Positions 8,812 to 18,299 of a stretch of DNA of 64,000 bases are shown here, in pieces. Numbering within the stretch: the first letter of the stretch is position 1; each line of letters opens with the position of its first letter. The notes beneath the pieces were generated by a model. The model searched no databases. It was not told the origin of the DNA and saw only the letters and a list, made by a program, of their open reading frames with translations. This stretch comes from Lachnospiraceae bacterium. Lineage in GTDB: Bacteria; Bacillota; Clostridia; Lachnospirales; Lachnospiraceae. The position numbers and the translations under genes were made by a program. The stretch is from positions 62,001-126,000 of the forward strand of contig JAGBEV010000014.1 in NCBI GenBank assembly GCA_017936785.1. The letters run 5' to 3'.

Positions 8812-11406
8812 TTACTCCTTATTCCAGTTCACAAATTTAACAAGATCTGTAGCTCTCACCACATCTCTCTCCTTCTGAGCTTCAATGGCATCTAAAAGAT
8901 CCGCATCTGTTGTTCCCAGTGAATTAGCATAAGCGATACCATTCTGAATGACCTCAAATACATAGCTTCCACTGTCTGTCTTTGCTGTCATGGCCTTCTG
9001 CACTTCGGCTGCATCATAATCAATCCGCGTATTATTGCTTCCAATGTAAATATTGCCGCCACTGAAAATCAGCCCTTCAAATTCACGTACATTCAAAGTA
9101 ACATCTCCACTTGCAATCACAAGATGAAGATCCGGATATGCGCCTTCATCAATAACAAAAGAACCGCTGGCTGCATTGTTTACAACAATTGCAACTACCT
9201 TGTCATCTGTATTCTTAAATGTCTTATACCCCCCAGCCTGTACATGTTCTGCAAACTCTTCCTCGTCTACGGCTATGTTTGTAAATACATCATTTTTCAA
9301 CTGGGAAGCAGACAGATCCTCTGTGGTCTTCATCAGATACTTGGACAATCCCTGATAATAACTTAAGTACAGTTTGCGGTTATTCTCCATTGCTTCAAAA
9401 TTGACCAGATCCTGATCGAAGGTATCGGATCTCATATAAATATTGTTGCCACGTTTGTAGAGCATATTGCCGGCAATGCTCAATAGCCCGCTATTTGCAT
9501 CCAACACATCACTGCTAATGGAATAGGATGCAACATAGTTGTTAAAATATCGGTTAAATGCAGCCTGATCCGCATTGTAATAATCTCTGAAAAACTCATT
9601 TGCCTTTTCATCCGACGTAAAATTCAGATAAAAATATACAAGAATCGTTCCGTTGACACGTCTGAATACAGGTGTATATGTGGCACCATAGCTGTTAGGC
9701 GACGCATTTACCTTATTCATCACTACATCAAGACGTACGACTGTATATTTAAGCTGGTCCGTATATACTACCTTGCCATCCTTCATCACCACATTACCGT
9801 TTGCATCATACTCAGGAATATAAGTTGTTGCAAACTTGGTGTATTCATCATAGGTCATTGGGTTCTTAGCCAGGATCTGAGTATCTCCGTCATACCCCAT
9901 ACACTCTACCGGTACCATATACATTAACTGATCACTCTTTGCTGCTACAGACTGACCCATCAGAATATCAGAGTTATTGGATACTGATACATCCTCATTA
10001 ACCTGTGTACCGCTTTCTGACCAGGAAGCTGTCGCCCCGCTTGCGTCCAACCTTTCCTTTTCTTTGTTATATTCTGCCCAATCCTCAACATAATCACCTG
10101 CAGGATTATTATCTGCTGCGTTATAATGAACACTGCCCACATATGCATGCCCTGCAAGGGTCAACTGTTTCAGATCAGAAAAGTCAATGGTACTGTGCGC
10201 TCCGTTAAATAAAATCGCACTATTATTTGCTGCTGTTCCATACTCGGAACCATATCCATAATATCTTCCGCTCATGGTAATTTTCGGATAAGTTCCATCC
10301 AATGTTAAGTCATCCTGAATAAAGCAGTTAGCCTCCACATCCATAGTTGCAGATTCTACATACAGATCTGTTGCCCATACCTCATAATCCTCGCCAACCA
10401 GAATGCTTGCCCTGCTTGCCGGTCTGTTATTGGACCCACTGTCACTCTGAGATCTTCCGTTTGAAGCACTGATCCGGTTGGCAGTAACTGTGAAGTCTGT
10501 TGTGGCATCTCCGGTCTTTTTATCAAAATTTATCTGACCATCAACACCATTGACAAAAATACCATTTTCACCGCCAAAAACATTACCAGTAACCACTGTA
10601 CGTGTCTGAGTACCCGGTGCTGCAGCCGGCTTATGTGTTACTGTATTCCTTTGATATCCATTATAAATTCCGCCGGAGCTGACCAAAGAATAAGTCTCCA
10701 GCTTCGGAAGGCTCAACACATTGGCAAAATTAATCTCCGGTGTCTCAATATCAATATCCGTCTTGATAATGGATACATAACCATCTTCATCAGTATAAGA
10801 AATCTTGATATTTTTAAACTCTATGACATTTCCGTCCTTAAAAATAACCATCGGACCCTCATCCTTAAAAGAAGCAAGACCCGTATCAGTACCAAGCCCC
10901 GTCCAGCTGCTATGGGCAACTGTCTCCATATATGCGCCTTCACTGCCTACTGTAGCAGCCTTAGGTGTCTCCACCCAGTACGCAACAAGGTTAGCAGGCT
11001 CATAATAGTTGACATCTTCCTGTAAGCCTGCTGGTCCCATGATCTGACTCTGCACATTCAAAATGTTTTTTAAATTTTCTTTATACTCAATTTCAAAATA
11101 TGCCTGCTGATTTTGTGCAGTATCTGCCGTATGCTCTGAAATAACCTTATAATAGCTTTCCACCATAGCGTCAGAAACATCTTTTTCAATACCAGCCTTA
11201 ATCTCATTTAATGCTGATTCAGCTGTATAAAAGTTATTCTTTGCCGCACGATCGGTATATTTCATCAAATAGTTGTAGTAAACAAGATATACCATCATCG
11301 CAACAAGAGTTCCGATAAATGCAATCGATATGATTACCATAACCAACGCTGACCCGCGGTTATCCTTCTTCATTTTCTTGAATTTATCCATCCATCTCGC
11401 TATCAT
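8812..11406 (-). CDS. Large PilX-like protein with degenerate prepilin leader
   Basis: 864 residues. The N-terminus has a basic leader ending in DNRG, followed by SALVMVIISIAFIGTLVAMM. This has the G-S junction and hydrophobic helix seen in PilX/GspK-type minor pilins, but without the Glu at +5. PilX/GspK proteins lacking Glu+5 are known at pilus tips. The next part (FYTAESALNEIKAGIEKDV) fits the PilX_N family, where the helix is followed by AESA. The large remainder has stretches predicted as beta strands and polar loops, and lacks recognised enzymatic motifs. The ATG at 11406 is preceded by AAGGAAG at nine bases; the TTG two codons earlier has poor spacing. It probably builds the pilus tip together with the adjacent large pilins. 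Confidence 0.82.
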   Translation of the reverse strand: MIARWMDKFKKMKKDNRGSALVMVIISIAFIGTLVAMMVYLVYYNYLMKYTDRAAKNNFYTAESALNEIKAGIEKDVSDAMVESYYKVISEHTADTAQNQQAYFEIEYKENLKNILNVQSQIMGPAGLQEDVNYYEPANLVAYWVETPKAATVGSEGAYMETVAHSSWTGLGTDTGLASFKDEGPMVIFKDGNVIEFKNIKISYTDEDGYVSIIKTDIDIETPEINFANVLSLPKLETYSLVSSGGIYNGYQRNTVTHKPAAAPGTQTRTVVTGNVFGGENGIFVNGVDGQINFDKKTGDATTDFTVTANRISASNGRSQSDSGSNNRPASRASILVGEDYEVWATDLYVESATMDVEANCFIQDDLTLDGTYPKITMSGRYYGYGSEYGTAANNSAILFNGAHSTIDFSDLKQLTLAGHAYVGSVHYNAADNNPAGDYVEDWAEYNKEKERLDASGATASWSESGTQVNEDVSVSNNSDILMGQSVAAKSDQLMYMVPVECMGYDGDTQILAKNPMTYDEYTKFATTYIPEYDANGNVVMKDGKVVYTDQLKYTVVRLDVVMNKVNASPNSYGATYTPVFRRVNGTILVYFYLNFTSDEKANEFFRDYYNADQAAFNRYFNNYVASYSISSDVLDANSGLLSIAGNMLYKRGNNIYMRSDTFDQDLVNFEAMENNRKLYLSYYQGLSKYLMKTTEDLSASQLKNDVFTNIAVDEEEFAEHVQAGGYKTFKNTDDKVVAIVVNNAASGSFVIDEGAYPDLHLVIASGDVTLNVREFEGLIFSGGNIYIGSNNTRIDYDAAEVQKAMTAKTDSGSYVFEVIQNGIAYANSLGTTDADLLDAIEAQKERDVVRATDLVKFVNWNKE

Positions 11407-11424
11407 CAGCAAAATCTTCCTTTC

Positions 11425-12948
11425 TTACTGTGACGAACTTCCGTCAAATGTGGTAATCAGGTCATCCCTTTTAAATCCATCCGCTGCAGCGCCCTCTTTA
11501 TATACAAAAATTCTCACACTATAAAGCCGGTCCTTTACCTCTGTCTTTACGCCGCCGTTTTCATGTACCATCTCCTGATATGCCGTTGTTGCCGACATAA
11601 CTGCCACTCCGTTAATCGTTACCCTGCATCTTGTAAAATCGTTGCGGTTTGTCTGATTATCTGCATTATTTTTTAAAATATTGTCCCTCAGATTGGAATA
11701 AATCTGTGTTTGATATCCATCTGTTGCATCATCTGTAATCTTCAGGCTGGAACGATATGTTGACTCAAGCGCTTCTGTTGTTTCATTGGTTTTCAGTCTG
11801 ACCATATGAACATTAACAGGAATATCATCCACATTATTGATTTCAAAATTATCCAGCACAGAAGTCGTGGTAGATTTATAATTAGGAATATAATAGATAT
11901 AAATATCCCTCGGCTCCTGCTTATATACGCTTCCGTCAAATATTGTCACACCGGAAGACGGCACATAGGAATTAGGACCGTCAAAACATGTATTCAGATC
12001 CACCCAGCAGCCCGAAACCGGCATTTGCACACCACCTGCTGCTTTATTGATACTATAGGTCTCTGTTGCCCTAATAACTGCAAAGTTGTTAATATCACGT
12101 TCTATCGTAATAGTCAATGTTCTGATCAGATACGGATACAGATCCTCAGCAACAATATGAGCCCATTGAATATTAAATTTGCTGACAAAATGCGCTGCTG
12201 CTTCATCCCTGCCGTTTGAACTGTCTGTATAAACACCGTCAAATAAAGGATTCATACTTGTGATCTCGGCTGCCTCATAATCATTGTACCGTTCACTTTC
12301 ACTGGCGCTGGTATCAATAACACCATCACCATTTAGGTCCCCACTGTATCCTGAATCTGCCGAAGCATCCATCTCAATGATCACATCATAAGTTCCTCTC
12401 GCCTGTTTAGCACCTTCAATATAAAAATAATACTTATCATTTGCCGACTTTTTCACCTTCAGATATTCAGCACTTCTTTCCGGTGCAGCTGCCCCATTTA
12501 ATGTTTCGGCAAACAACGCATTTGCATAAGAATAACCACTCCCACCGGAAGTCATAGTCTTGGTGTTCAGATTGATCTCAGCCTGTGAAGCTGTTACATT
12601 GCCATCAGCATCTGTTGTGATCGATACATTCTTAAGATCACCATATCCGCCTGATAACTGTACTTCATTTGGCAAAATATTCAATTCAGGAAGCGCATTA
12701 TTACTGACATGTCTATCATCTACACTGTAAAATCCCAAAATAATCTCATCCGGTGCATAGGCGCTCAATCCTTCCATGATATTACTTGCCATATTGGTGG
12801 CATCCATTGCTGCCTTTGCCCTGCCATTCAGATAAGTAGACTCGCGAAAATTGCTGTACATCGGGATCATAACAATCGCAATGATGACAATCGCAATCAA
12901 TAATTCAACTAAAGTAAAACCGCTATTGTCCTTTTTGATATTCTTCAT
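11425..12948 (-). CDS. Large prepilin-like protein
   Basis: 507 residues. The leader MKNIKKDNSG is followed by FTLVELLIAIVIIAIVMI, a clear type IV prepilin motif with Glu+5 and a long hydrophobic helix. The following region (AKAAMDATNMASNIMEGLSA) resembles PilV/GspI-type minor pilins. An Asp-rich stretch in the middle (SGYSGDLNGDGVIDTSASES, about residues 198-217) resembles a dockerin or EF-hand-like calcium loop (D-x-N-x-D-G-x-I-D). The rest is unrecognised. The ATG at 12948 has AGAGG seven bases upstream. It lies 28 bases after pilO and 19 before the PilX-like gene. Confidence 0.87.
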   Translation of the reverse strand: MKNIKKDNSGFTLVELLIAIVIIAIVMIPMYSNFRESTYLNGRAKAAMDATNMASNIMEGLSAYAPDEIILGFYSVDDRHVSNNALPELNILPNEVQLSGGYGDLKNVSITTDADGNVTASQAEINLNTKTMTSGGSGYSYANALFAETLNGAAAPERSAEYLKVKKSANDKYYFYIEGAKQARGTYDVIIEMDASADSGYSGDLNGDGVIDTSASESERYNDYEAAEITSMNPLFDGVYTDSSNGRDEAAAHFVSKFNIQWAHIVAEDLYPYLIRTLTITIERDINNFAVIRATETYSINKAAGGVQMPVSGCWVDLNTCFDGPNSYVPSSGVTIFDGSVYKQEPRDIYIYYIPNYKSTTTSVLDNFEINNVDDIPVNVHMVRLKTNETTEALESTYRSSLKITDDATDGYQTQIYSNLRDNILKNNADNQTNRNDFTRCRVTINGVAVMSATTAYQEMVHENGGVKTEVKDRLYSVRIFVYKEGAAADGFKRDDLITTFDGSSSQ

Positions 12949-12975
12949 AAGGAACCTCTAACTTTCAATCAATCA

Positions 12976-13830
12976 TTAATCATCATTTTTCGGACTTTCT
13001 TCGGATGTGTTGTCTTCATCCTCTTCGGAAGACTCCTCATCTTCTGCATCTCCCTCAACAGCTGCATTCTTATTCAGATCCAGCACTGTTCCGGACTGGA
13101 AGAAGTCTGCTGTTCCTGTACTTACACCCGGTACATTCAGTTCTTCGTACATCTTGTCTGTTCCGGATAATGTAAACATATTGGCATTCATACTGCCTGA
13201 CAGGCAGCCTGTATCTGCATCATATGCAAGAGAAAGATTGGTAATGTTCATCCTCTCTTCAGAATTAACGATTGCAGCTACAATATCTTTCATGGATCTA
13301 TATGTTACCTTGAAATTAATGGCAAAAGGAGAATTATAAAGGAATACCGTGTCCTGATAGCCGCCTGTTGCAACGACACCATCCTGTGCGCCGTCTGTTG
13401 TAGTATCCTCAACCGGTGCTTCTTCTGTTACAGCGTCCTGGTTCTCCGGTGCCTGCTGGTCTGCAGATGCAGCTGCAACCTGAACCATCTGTTTGTCTTC
13501 AACCTGTAATGCATTTACCCAGATGGAATACACATTTTCAAGCTCTACCGTATACATTACTTCATCTTCTGTCCTGATATCGCTGGGATATTTTTCGATG
13601 ACAGCCACCATCTCATCATTCATTCTGGCTGTCTCCTGCAGATAAAACTCTTTATTGTCTGCCAGCTTCTGAAGTTCTGCAACCTCTGATTCAAGAGTTG
13701 CGTTCTGTCCTTCCAGTTCAGCCGTCTTATCTTTAAAAGAAGTATATACAAAGAAGTAAGCTGCAACGGCAATCAGAACACCGATCAACATGATCAAAAT
13801 GTTAATATCACTTTTTTTCGCTTTTTTCAT
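12976..13830 (-). CDS. pilO: PilO-like inner-membrane alignment protein
   Basis: 284 residues with one N-terminal membrane helix (about 10-30), a coiled coil (about 33-60: KDKTAELEGQNATLESEVAE), and an extracytoplasmic domain. This is the layout of PilO, which pairs with PilN to link the cytoplasmic PilM to the pilus machine. The C-terminus is a strongly acidic tail (EEDEDNTSEESPKNDD) and residues 125-155 are rich in Glu, Ala and Thr, both unlike Gram-negative PilO. It follows the pilM-pilN fusion by 17 bases, the expected order. The name rests on position and architecture rather than on strong sequence motifs. Confidence 0.78.
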   Translation of the reverse strand: MKKAKKSDINILIMLIGVLIAVAAYFFVYTSFKDKTAELEGQNATLESEVAELQKLADNKEFYLQETARMNDEMVAVIEKYPSDIRTEDEVMYTVELENVYSIWVNALQVEDKQMVQVAAASADQQAPENQDAVTEEAPVEDTTTDGAQDGVVATGGYQDTVFLYNSPFAINFKVTYRSMKDIVAAIVNSEERMNITNLSLAYDADTGCLSGSMNANMFTLSGTDKMYEELNVPGVSTGTADFFQSGTVLDLNKNAAVEGDAEDEESSEEDEDNTSEESPKNDD

Positions 13831-13847
13831 GTCTCAAATCCCCCCTG

Positions 13848-15674
13848 CTATTCCTGTACAGGCGCTTCTTCTGTTGCCTGCTGCTCATCGTTTTCCTCTG
13901 TCTCTATATATGGATTTTCGCCATAAACGCATTCTAATGTATAGACATCCGTGATCGTACCTGCCTCCAGATCATTATCCTCTGTAAATCCAACTGTTCT
14001 GATCTCAGAGAAATAAGGCATTCTTCTGAATTCAACAAGTGTCTTTGCAATACTCTGTTTATTAGGAACCTGAATCGTCATCACAATTCCCTCTTCCGTT
14101 ACGGTCATAGCCGTTACCATTGTCTGGGATGGGAATTTGCTTTCCATCTCACCAATGATTTCCGGAAGCTCCGTGTTAGCATTCTGCGTCGCACCATCTA
14201 ATGACATGATATAATTATAATTTCCTTCCGTGGAAACATACTCATTATAGGTATCCTGTACCGGAGAAAGCTGTGCCTTTCTCTCCTCCAGGTTACGGTT
14301 TTCATTCTTGACCATGATATAAGGGATTACTGATATGGCAACAAGCAGCACTGCAACTGCAGTTCCTACACCAAGCACGATAAAAGGCAGCTTATCATTA
14401 TTACCAATACTTGCAAGAGAATCTTTAGCGCTTCCGCCGCCCTTTTTCTTATCTGCTTTTGTTACAACCGGCATAAAACCAACAGATCCAAGTCCCGCGC
14501 CGATTACGGAAATGTAATCACCAAGGGATACTCCCTGCAAATGAAGACCCTGATTGATATTAGTGCCTGCCAGATCCTTTAATACTTCTACATTTCTGCC
14601 CAATTCCTGGGAAAGTAATCCGGCAAATCCCCAGAAGTCCGCTGCAATACCGGTAATAATAATATTATCGATTGCCGCATCTCTGTTTTTAGAATTGTAA
14701 TAATCAATAACACGTACAATAGAACTGATCAACTGCTGATAACTGATGGTTACATCTCTTCTTAAGCGCAGCATCTTTAAGTTAGCTCCCGCCTGCTTTG
14801 CCGCTACTGTTGTAGATGCTACCTGAGAAGTATCACCGGTTGTATTGGCAAGTGCCATCGCCTGTTGCTGTGCCAGCTCCAGCTTACGAACTTCTTCTTC
14901 CTTTTCTGCTAACAGGCTTTCCTCTTCCGGTCTCATAACAAGGTTATTGCGGCGAAGAGTTTTTACTGCTCCTTCATATGTAAGAGGTTCACCATATACA
15001 TCTGTTTCCATCAGGATATCTACAACCTGATCAGCGCCGTAAATACCGGAACGCTGCATGGTAATAACACCATTATTGGTAACTGTTAAAAGAGAGGACC
15101 TTTCATCAATCTTAACAGTCAGGTTTACTCCTGTGGCAAATCTGTGGCGCAGCGCCTGGAAAATACTGTTACCACTATAATCAATGGATGCCAGTTCAAG
15201 TCCCAGGGCATTTGCCAGATTATGATATCCATTGAGCATATCTGCCGGTGCAGCCATGATCATAACACGGTACTGCTTATTTCCTGCATCATCCGTAACA
15301 GTCTCCATGATATTATGTGCAAATTCATATTGACTGGGATCAACCGGGAAATAGTCCGTGATATTTGTCATAAGCATATCACGCACCATTTTTTCCTTTA
15401 CAAAAGGAATCATTGCTTCCCTGTTTGCAATTTTGGTAGATGATACTGCAAAAATCAATTTCTTTGCTGTCATTCCGTTTGCCGTAATGTAGGATTTCAA
15501 GTCATTTACGAATTCATCCGTTGCTCTGACAAATCCATCATCCAGGATACCATCCGGTGTCTTCATGCTGAAAACTCCGTATACCTGTGGATGCTTTGAT
15601 TGGAAATCCATTTCACAAACCTGTGTCAAAGAATATCCAATTTCAATGCTAAGTACTCTTTGTGCCTTTGCCAT
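13848..15674 (-). CDS. pilM: PilM-PilN fusion protein of the type IV pilus platform
   Basis: 608 residues. Residues 1-400 form an actin/FtsA-like PilM domain: the start (LSIEIGYSLTQVCEM) is the phosphate-1 strand, and ITGIAADFWGFAGLL and IGAGLGSVGF are the later nucleotide-site segments. A linker rich in Lys and Gly precedes one membrane helix (about 427-453). It is followed by a coiled-coil-prone stretch (NRNLEERKAQLSPVQDTYNE) and a PilN-like ferredoxin-type domain (about 490-580) ending in an acidic tail. In most bacteria PilM and PilN are separate and PilM's groove binds the PilN N-terminus; here they are covalently joined. The ATG has GGGAGG upstream. PilM identity is strong, the PilN part good from topology and order. 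Confidence 0.88.
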   Translation of the reverse strand: MAKAQRVLSIEIGYSLTQVCEMDFQSKHPQVYGVFSMKTPDGILDDGFVRATDEFVNDLKSYITANGMTAKKLIFAVSSTKIANREAMIPFVKEKMVRDMLMTNITDYFPVDPSQYEFAHNIMETVTDDAGNKQYRVMIMAAPADMLNGYHNLANALGLELASIDYSGNSIFQALRHRFATGVNLTVKIDERSSLLTVTNNGVITMQRSGIYGADQVVDILMETDVYGEPLTYEGAVKTLRRNNLVMRPEEESLLAEKEEEVRKLELAQQQAMALANTTGDTSQVASTTVAAKQAGANLKMLRLRRDVTISYQQLISSIVRVIDYYNSKNRDAAIDNIIITGIAADFWGFAGLLSQELGRNVEVLKDLAGTNINQGLHLQGVSLGDYISVIGAGLGSVGFMPVVTKADKKKGGGSAKDSLASIGNNDKLPFIVLGVGTAVAVLLVAISVIPYIMVKNENRNLEERKAQLSPVQDTYNEYVSTEGNYNYIMSLDGATQNANTELPEIIGEMESKFPSQTMVTAMTVTEEGIVMTIQVPNKQSIAKTLVEFRRMPYFSEIRTVGFTEDNDLEAGTITDVYTLECVYGENPYIETEENDEQQATEEAPVQE

Positions 15675-15739
15675 GATTTACCTCCCTAAATATGGAATAA
15701 GAATCCCATCGTTTATCTTTATCATATATATAAAGTCCG

Positions 15740-16522
15740 TTACCCTGCCGGGCTCATAAACGAACCTAAATACCAACTTAAAAATTGATTGCCCCACAAT
15801 GCCGCAATAAATATTCCTGCGGATAAATAGGGTCCCATCGCCAATCTGTGTTCCGCTCCTGACACTTTCATCCGGACCAGATGAATAACAGAGCCGATAA
15901 TACATCCTAATATAAACGCTACGATTGCAAGCTTCCAGCCTAACAGCAAACCTGCCGCTCCCATCAGCTTAACATCTCCGCCGCCTATAGCGGCACCTCT
16001 AGATAACTGATATAAAATCCACAAAAAACCACTGACAGCAACGAGACCGATTCCGTAAGTCACCCAATCCCCTAAGTGAAATACGAAATGAATCAGTCCC
16101 AGTGCCAGTATAAACAAGTTGATTCCAAATGGAATCTCATAAGTTCTAAAATCGATGACGCTGAGTACGATCAGCGCCGAAGTTAATAAACAGTATATAA
16201 CTGAATCTATACTCCAACCGTTTACTAAGAAAATCAGTACATATAAGACCCCGTTTATTGCCTCAACCAGAGGATACTGGAGGGATATATGTGATTTGCA
16301 CTTTCGACACTTACCACCCAGGAATATGTATGAGAATAAAGGAACCAGATCGTACCATGCAAGCTGATAGCCGCAATTCATACAATGTGATCTCTGTTTT
16401 GCGATACTTTCCTTTAACGGAATCCGTAATATGCAGACATTTAAAAAGCTGCCTATTACGATTCCGTATAAGAATATCACCGCATATACTACAATCTCAA
16501 CTATCCAATTATCTGTGGTCAT
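15740..16522 (-). CDS. pilD: Prepilin peptidase (type IV leader peptidase/N-methyltransferase)
   Basis: 260 residues, a polytopic membrane enzyme that cleaves prepilin leaders after Gly and methylates the new N-terminus. Residues 47-75 hold the two CxxC pairs of the zinc-binding N-terminal domain (C47, C50, C72, C75). The catalytic aspartates are in VIDFRTYEIP and GGGDVKLMGA, the A24 peptidase signature. About seven hydrophobic segments are visible. It lies between pilA and pilM, 36 bases after pilA. The six or so class III leaders in this operon are its evident substrates. The ATG at 16522 has AAGGAG about ten bases upstream. Confidence 0.95.
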   Translation of the reverse strand: MTTDNWIVEIVVYAVIFLYGIVIGSFLNVCILRIPLKESIAKQRSHCMNCGYQLAWYDLVPLFSYIFLGGKCRKCKSHISLQYPLVEAINGVLYVLIFLVNGWSIDSVIYCLLTSALIVLSVIDFRTYEIPFGINLFILALGLIHFVFHLGDWVTYGIGLVAVSGFLWILYQLSRGAAIGGGDVKLMGAAGLLLGWKLAIVAFILGCIIGSVIHLVRMKVSGAEHRLAMGPYLSAGIFIAALWGNQFLSWYLGSFMSPAG

Positions 16523-16558
16523 AGGGGAATGTCTCCTTGTGCGATGGTTGTTACAAAA

Positions 16559-16957
16559 TTAGTTTTCAGGAACTGATAAAGAACCTCTTGTTATAGTAAA
16601 GTTACCCTGTGCATCTACAGTTACGCTAGGTGCGCCATTGCCCTGTCCAGCGGATTTGGATTTCCATTTCAGACTGTTCATATTGGTAACACCCAGTGTG
16701 CTCATAACTTCACCGCCCCAGCTGGTGCTCCAGTTAACAGAGCTGCCGCCGATGGGAGCATCTGCGATATCAGGATCGGAAGCAGCAATTGTACAAGCAT
16801 TGTAAATGCTGTCTAACTGATCTTTATCTGCAGATGTTCTGGATTTTTCAACATATTTTAAATACTGAGGTGCTAATACACCGATTAAGATTGCCATAAT
16901 GGCAATAACGATAATCAACTCAACAAGTGAGAAACCTTTGTTATTCATCTTTTTCAT
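16559..16957 (-). CDS. pilA: Major type IV prepilin
   Basis: 132 residues, the probable major pilin subunit. MKKMNNKG is the leader (cleavage after Gly8), then FSLVELIIVIAIMAILIGVL, a perfect pilin helix with Glu at +5. The sequence continues APQYLKYVEKSRTSADKDQL, the usual alpha-1C segment. The C-terminal globular domain is short and has only one Cys, so the common Gram-negative disulfide loop is missing. It follows pilC and precedes pilD. The ATG has AGGAGAG seven bases upstream. Size and position make it the major subunit; the other prepilins of the operon are larger or have minor-pilin features. Confidence 0.92.
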   Translation of the reverse strand: MKKMNNKGFSLVELIIVIAIMAILIGVLAPQYLKYVEKSRTSADKDQLDSIYNACTIAASDPDIADAPIGGSSVNWSTSWGGEVMSTLGVTNMNSLKWKSKSAGQGNGAPSVTVDAQGNFTITRGSLSVPEN

Positions 16958-17028
16958 GATAAACTCTCCTTTTTTATTTTTTATATATTAAAAACCCGTT
17001 CCCCTATAAACAGGTCTTTAACCGAATT

Positions 17029-18249
17029 TTACAGGCTGTCTAAGCCTTCGTACATTGCTCCCATCGGGGCAATAACAGCACCGATAATAGTACCGCAGAC
17101 AGCTGCCAGAATAATAATGATCAACGGCTCCAGTGCAGCCATCAGGGACTGGGTTGCCATTTCTACTTCTTCCTCATAGTAGTCTGCCAATGTATTTAAC
17201 ATATCCTCTGTGTTACCGGTTTCCTCACCGATCCTGGTCATATGATATACCATAGGTGGGAACAAGCCCGATTTTTCCAGAGGTGTCGATAAAGGAACGC
17301 CCTGCATAACATCATTTCTGGCATTTTTCATACATTCCTCATAATAAATATTATTCATGGTGTCTCCAACGATCTGTACCGCATCCGGCATGGAAATACC
17401 GGCAGCCAGCATAGTGGACAAGTTGCGGGCAAATTTTGCTGAACTGGATTTCACCGTCAGATTACCAAACAACGGCAATTTGATCAATGCCTTATGTATA
17501 ATTCCTTTTCCTGTAGCTGTTTTGCTGAAATATTTAAAGAAAGCTACCAATGCTATAATAACCGCCACAATGATGATCCAATGCTTCTGCATGAACTCTG
17601 ATGCCGCAACAACCATCAAGGTGATCTTCGGCATTTCAATATCCATATCCGCAAACATTTCCATAAAGGTTGGTACAACGAAAGTCAGCATGACAATAAC
17701 TACAACTACTGCTACCGCCAATACCATAATAGGATAAACCATGGCTTTTTTGATCATGCCGTTGATTTTTGCACTCTGTTCAAACTGAACCGCCATACGT
17801 TCAAAAGCAACATCCAGACTACCGGATGCCTCACCGGCTGCAACCATGTGCGCCAACAGCGGCGGAAATACGTCAGAGCGCACTCTCATAGAACTGGCAA
17901 GGGTTTCACCCTTCTGAACGTTAGCAGATACTTCCTGCAGCGCTTCTTTCAATGTAGGGTTTTCCGTCTGTTCCGTCAACATCTTCATGGATTCAATGAT
18001 CGTAACACCCGCCCGGTGCAAACTTACAAACTGTCTGCAGAACAGGCTCAAATCCCTGATCTTAACTTTTTTCTTGAACAAGCCGCCCAGATTAATGTCT
18101 TTATCCAGCATTCCCTGTTCTTTTAATTCAATAACCGTAAGACCTTCCTTTTTTAACTGGTCAGATGCCTTTAACTGGTTATCCGCCTCAATTGAATCTT
18201 TTACCTGTTTGCCCTTGCTGTCAACGGCAACATATGAAAAACTAGCCAC
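17029..18249 (-). CDS. pilC: Type IV pilus inner-membrane platform protein
   Basis: 406 residues, the usual PilC/GspF length. Two homologous T2SSF domains (about residues 68-190 and 270-395), each followed by membrane helices, contain the family signatures: FCRQFVSLHRAGVTIIESM and FARNLSTMLAAGISMPDAV, and GE-A/TG segments (AAGEASGSLDVAF; RIGEETGNTEDML). PilC anchors the assembly ATPase PilB and moves pilins into the fibre. The start is GTG at 18249, supported by GAGGAGGAG upstream; no ATG is suitably placed. It lies 50 bases after pilB. Confidence 0.96.
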   Translation of the reverse strand: MASFSYVAVDSKGKQVKDSIEADNQLKASDQLKKEGLTVIELKEQGMLDKDINLGGLFKKKVKIRDLSLFCRQFVSLHRAGVTIIESMKMLTEQTENPTLKEALQEVSANVQKGETLASSMRVRSDVFPPLLAHMVAAGEASGSLDVAFERMAVQFEQSAKINGMIKKAMVYPIMVLAVAVVVVIVMLTFVVPTFMEMFADMDIEMPKITLMVVAASEFMQKHWIIIVAVIIALVAFFKYFSKTATGKGIIHKALIKLPLFGNLTVKSSSAKFARNLSTMLAAGISMPDAVQIVGDTMNNIYYEECMKNARNDVMQGVPLSTPLEKSGLFPPMVYHMTRIGEETGNTEDMLNTLADYYEEEVEMATQSLMAALEPLIIIILAAVCGTIIGAVIAPMGAMYEGLDSL

Positions 18250-18299
18250 TGTTTCTCCTCCTCTATCTCTTAGATTAAAAAGAGCTTTCTTTCTTTTTC

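Noticed and set aside
5752-11406. Large pilins as sortase substrates or S-layer proteins
   Set aside because: No LPXTG motif, C-terminal hydrophobic anchor or SLH repeats are present; the class III leaders and gene order point to the pilus.
15144-15443. Plus-strand reading frame inside pilM (and many like it inside the pilus operon)
   Set aside because: It is the antisense shadow of a well-supported gene, has no ribosome site and its residue content is that of reversed coding sequence.
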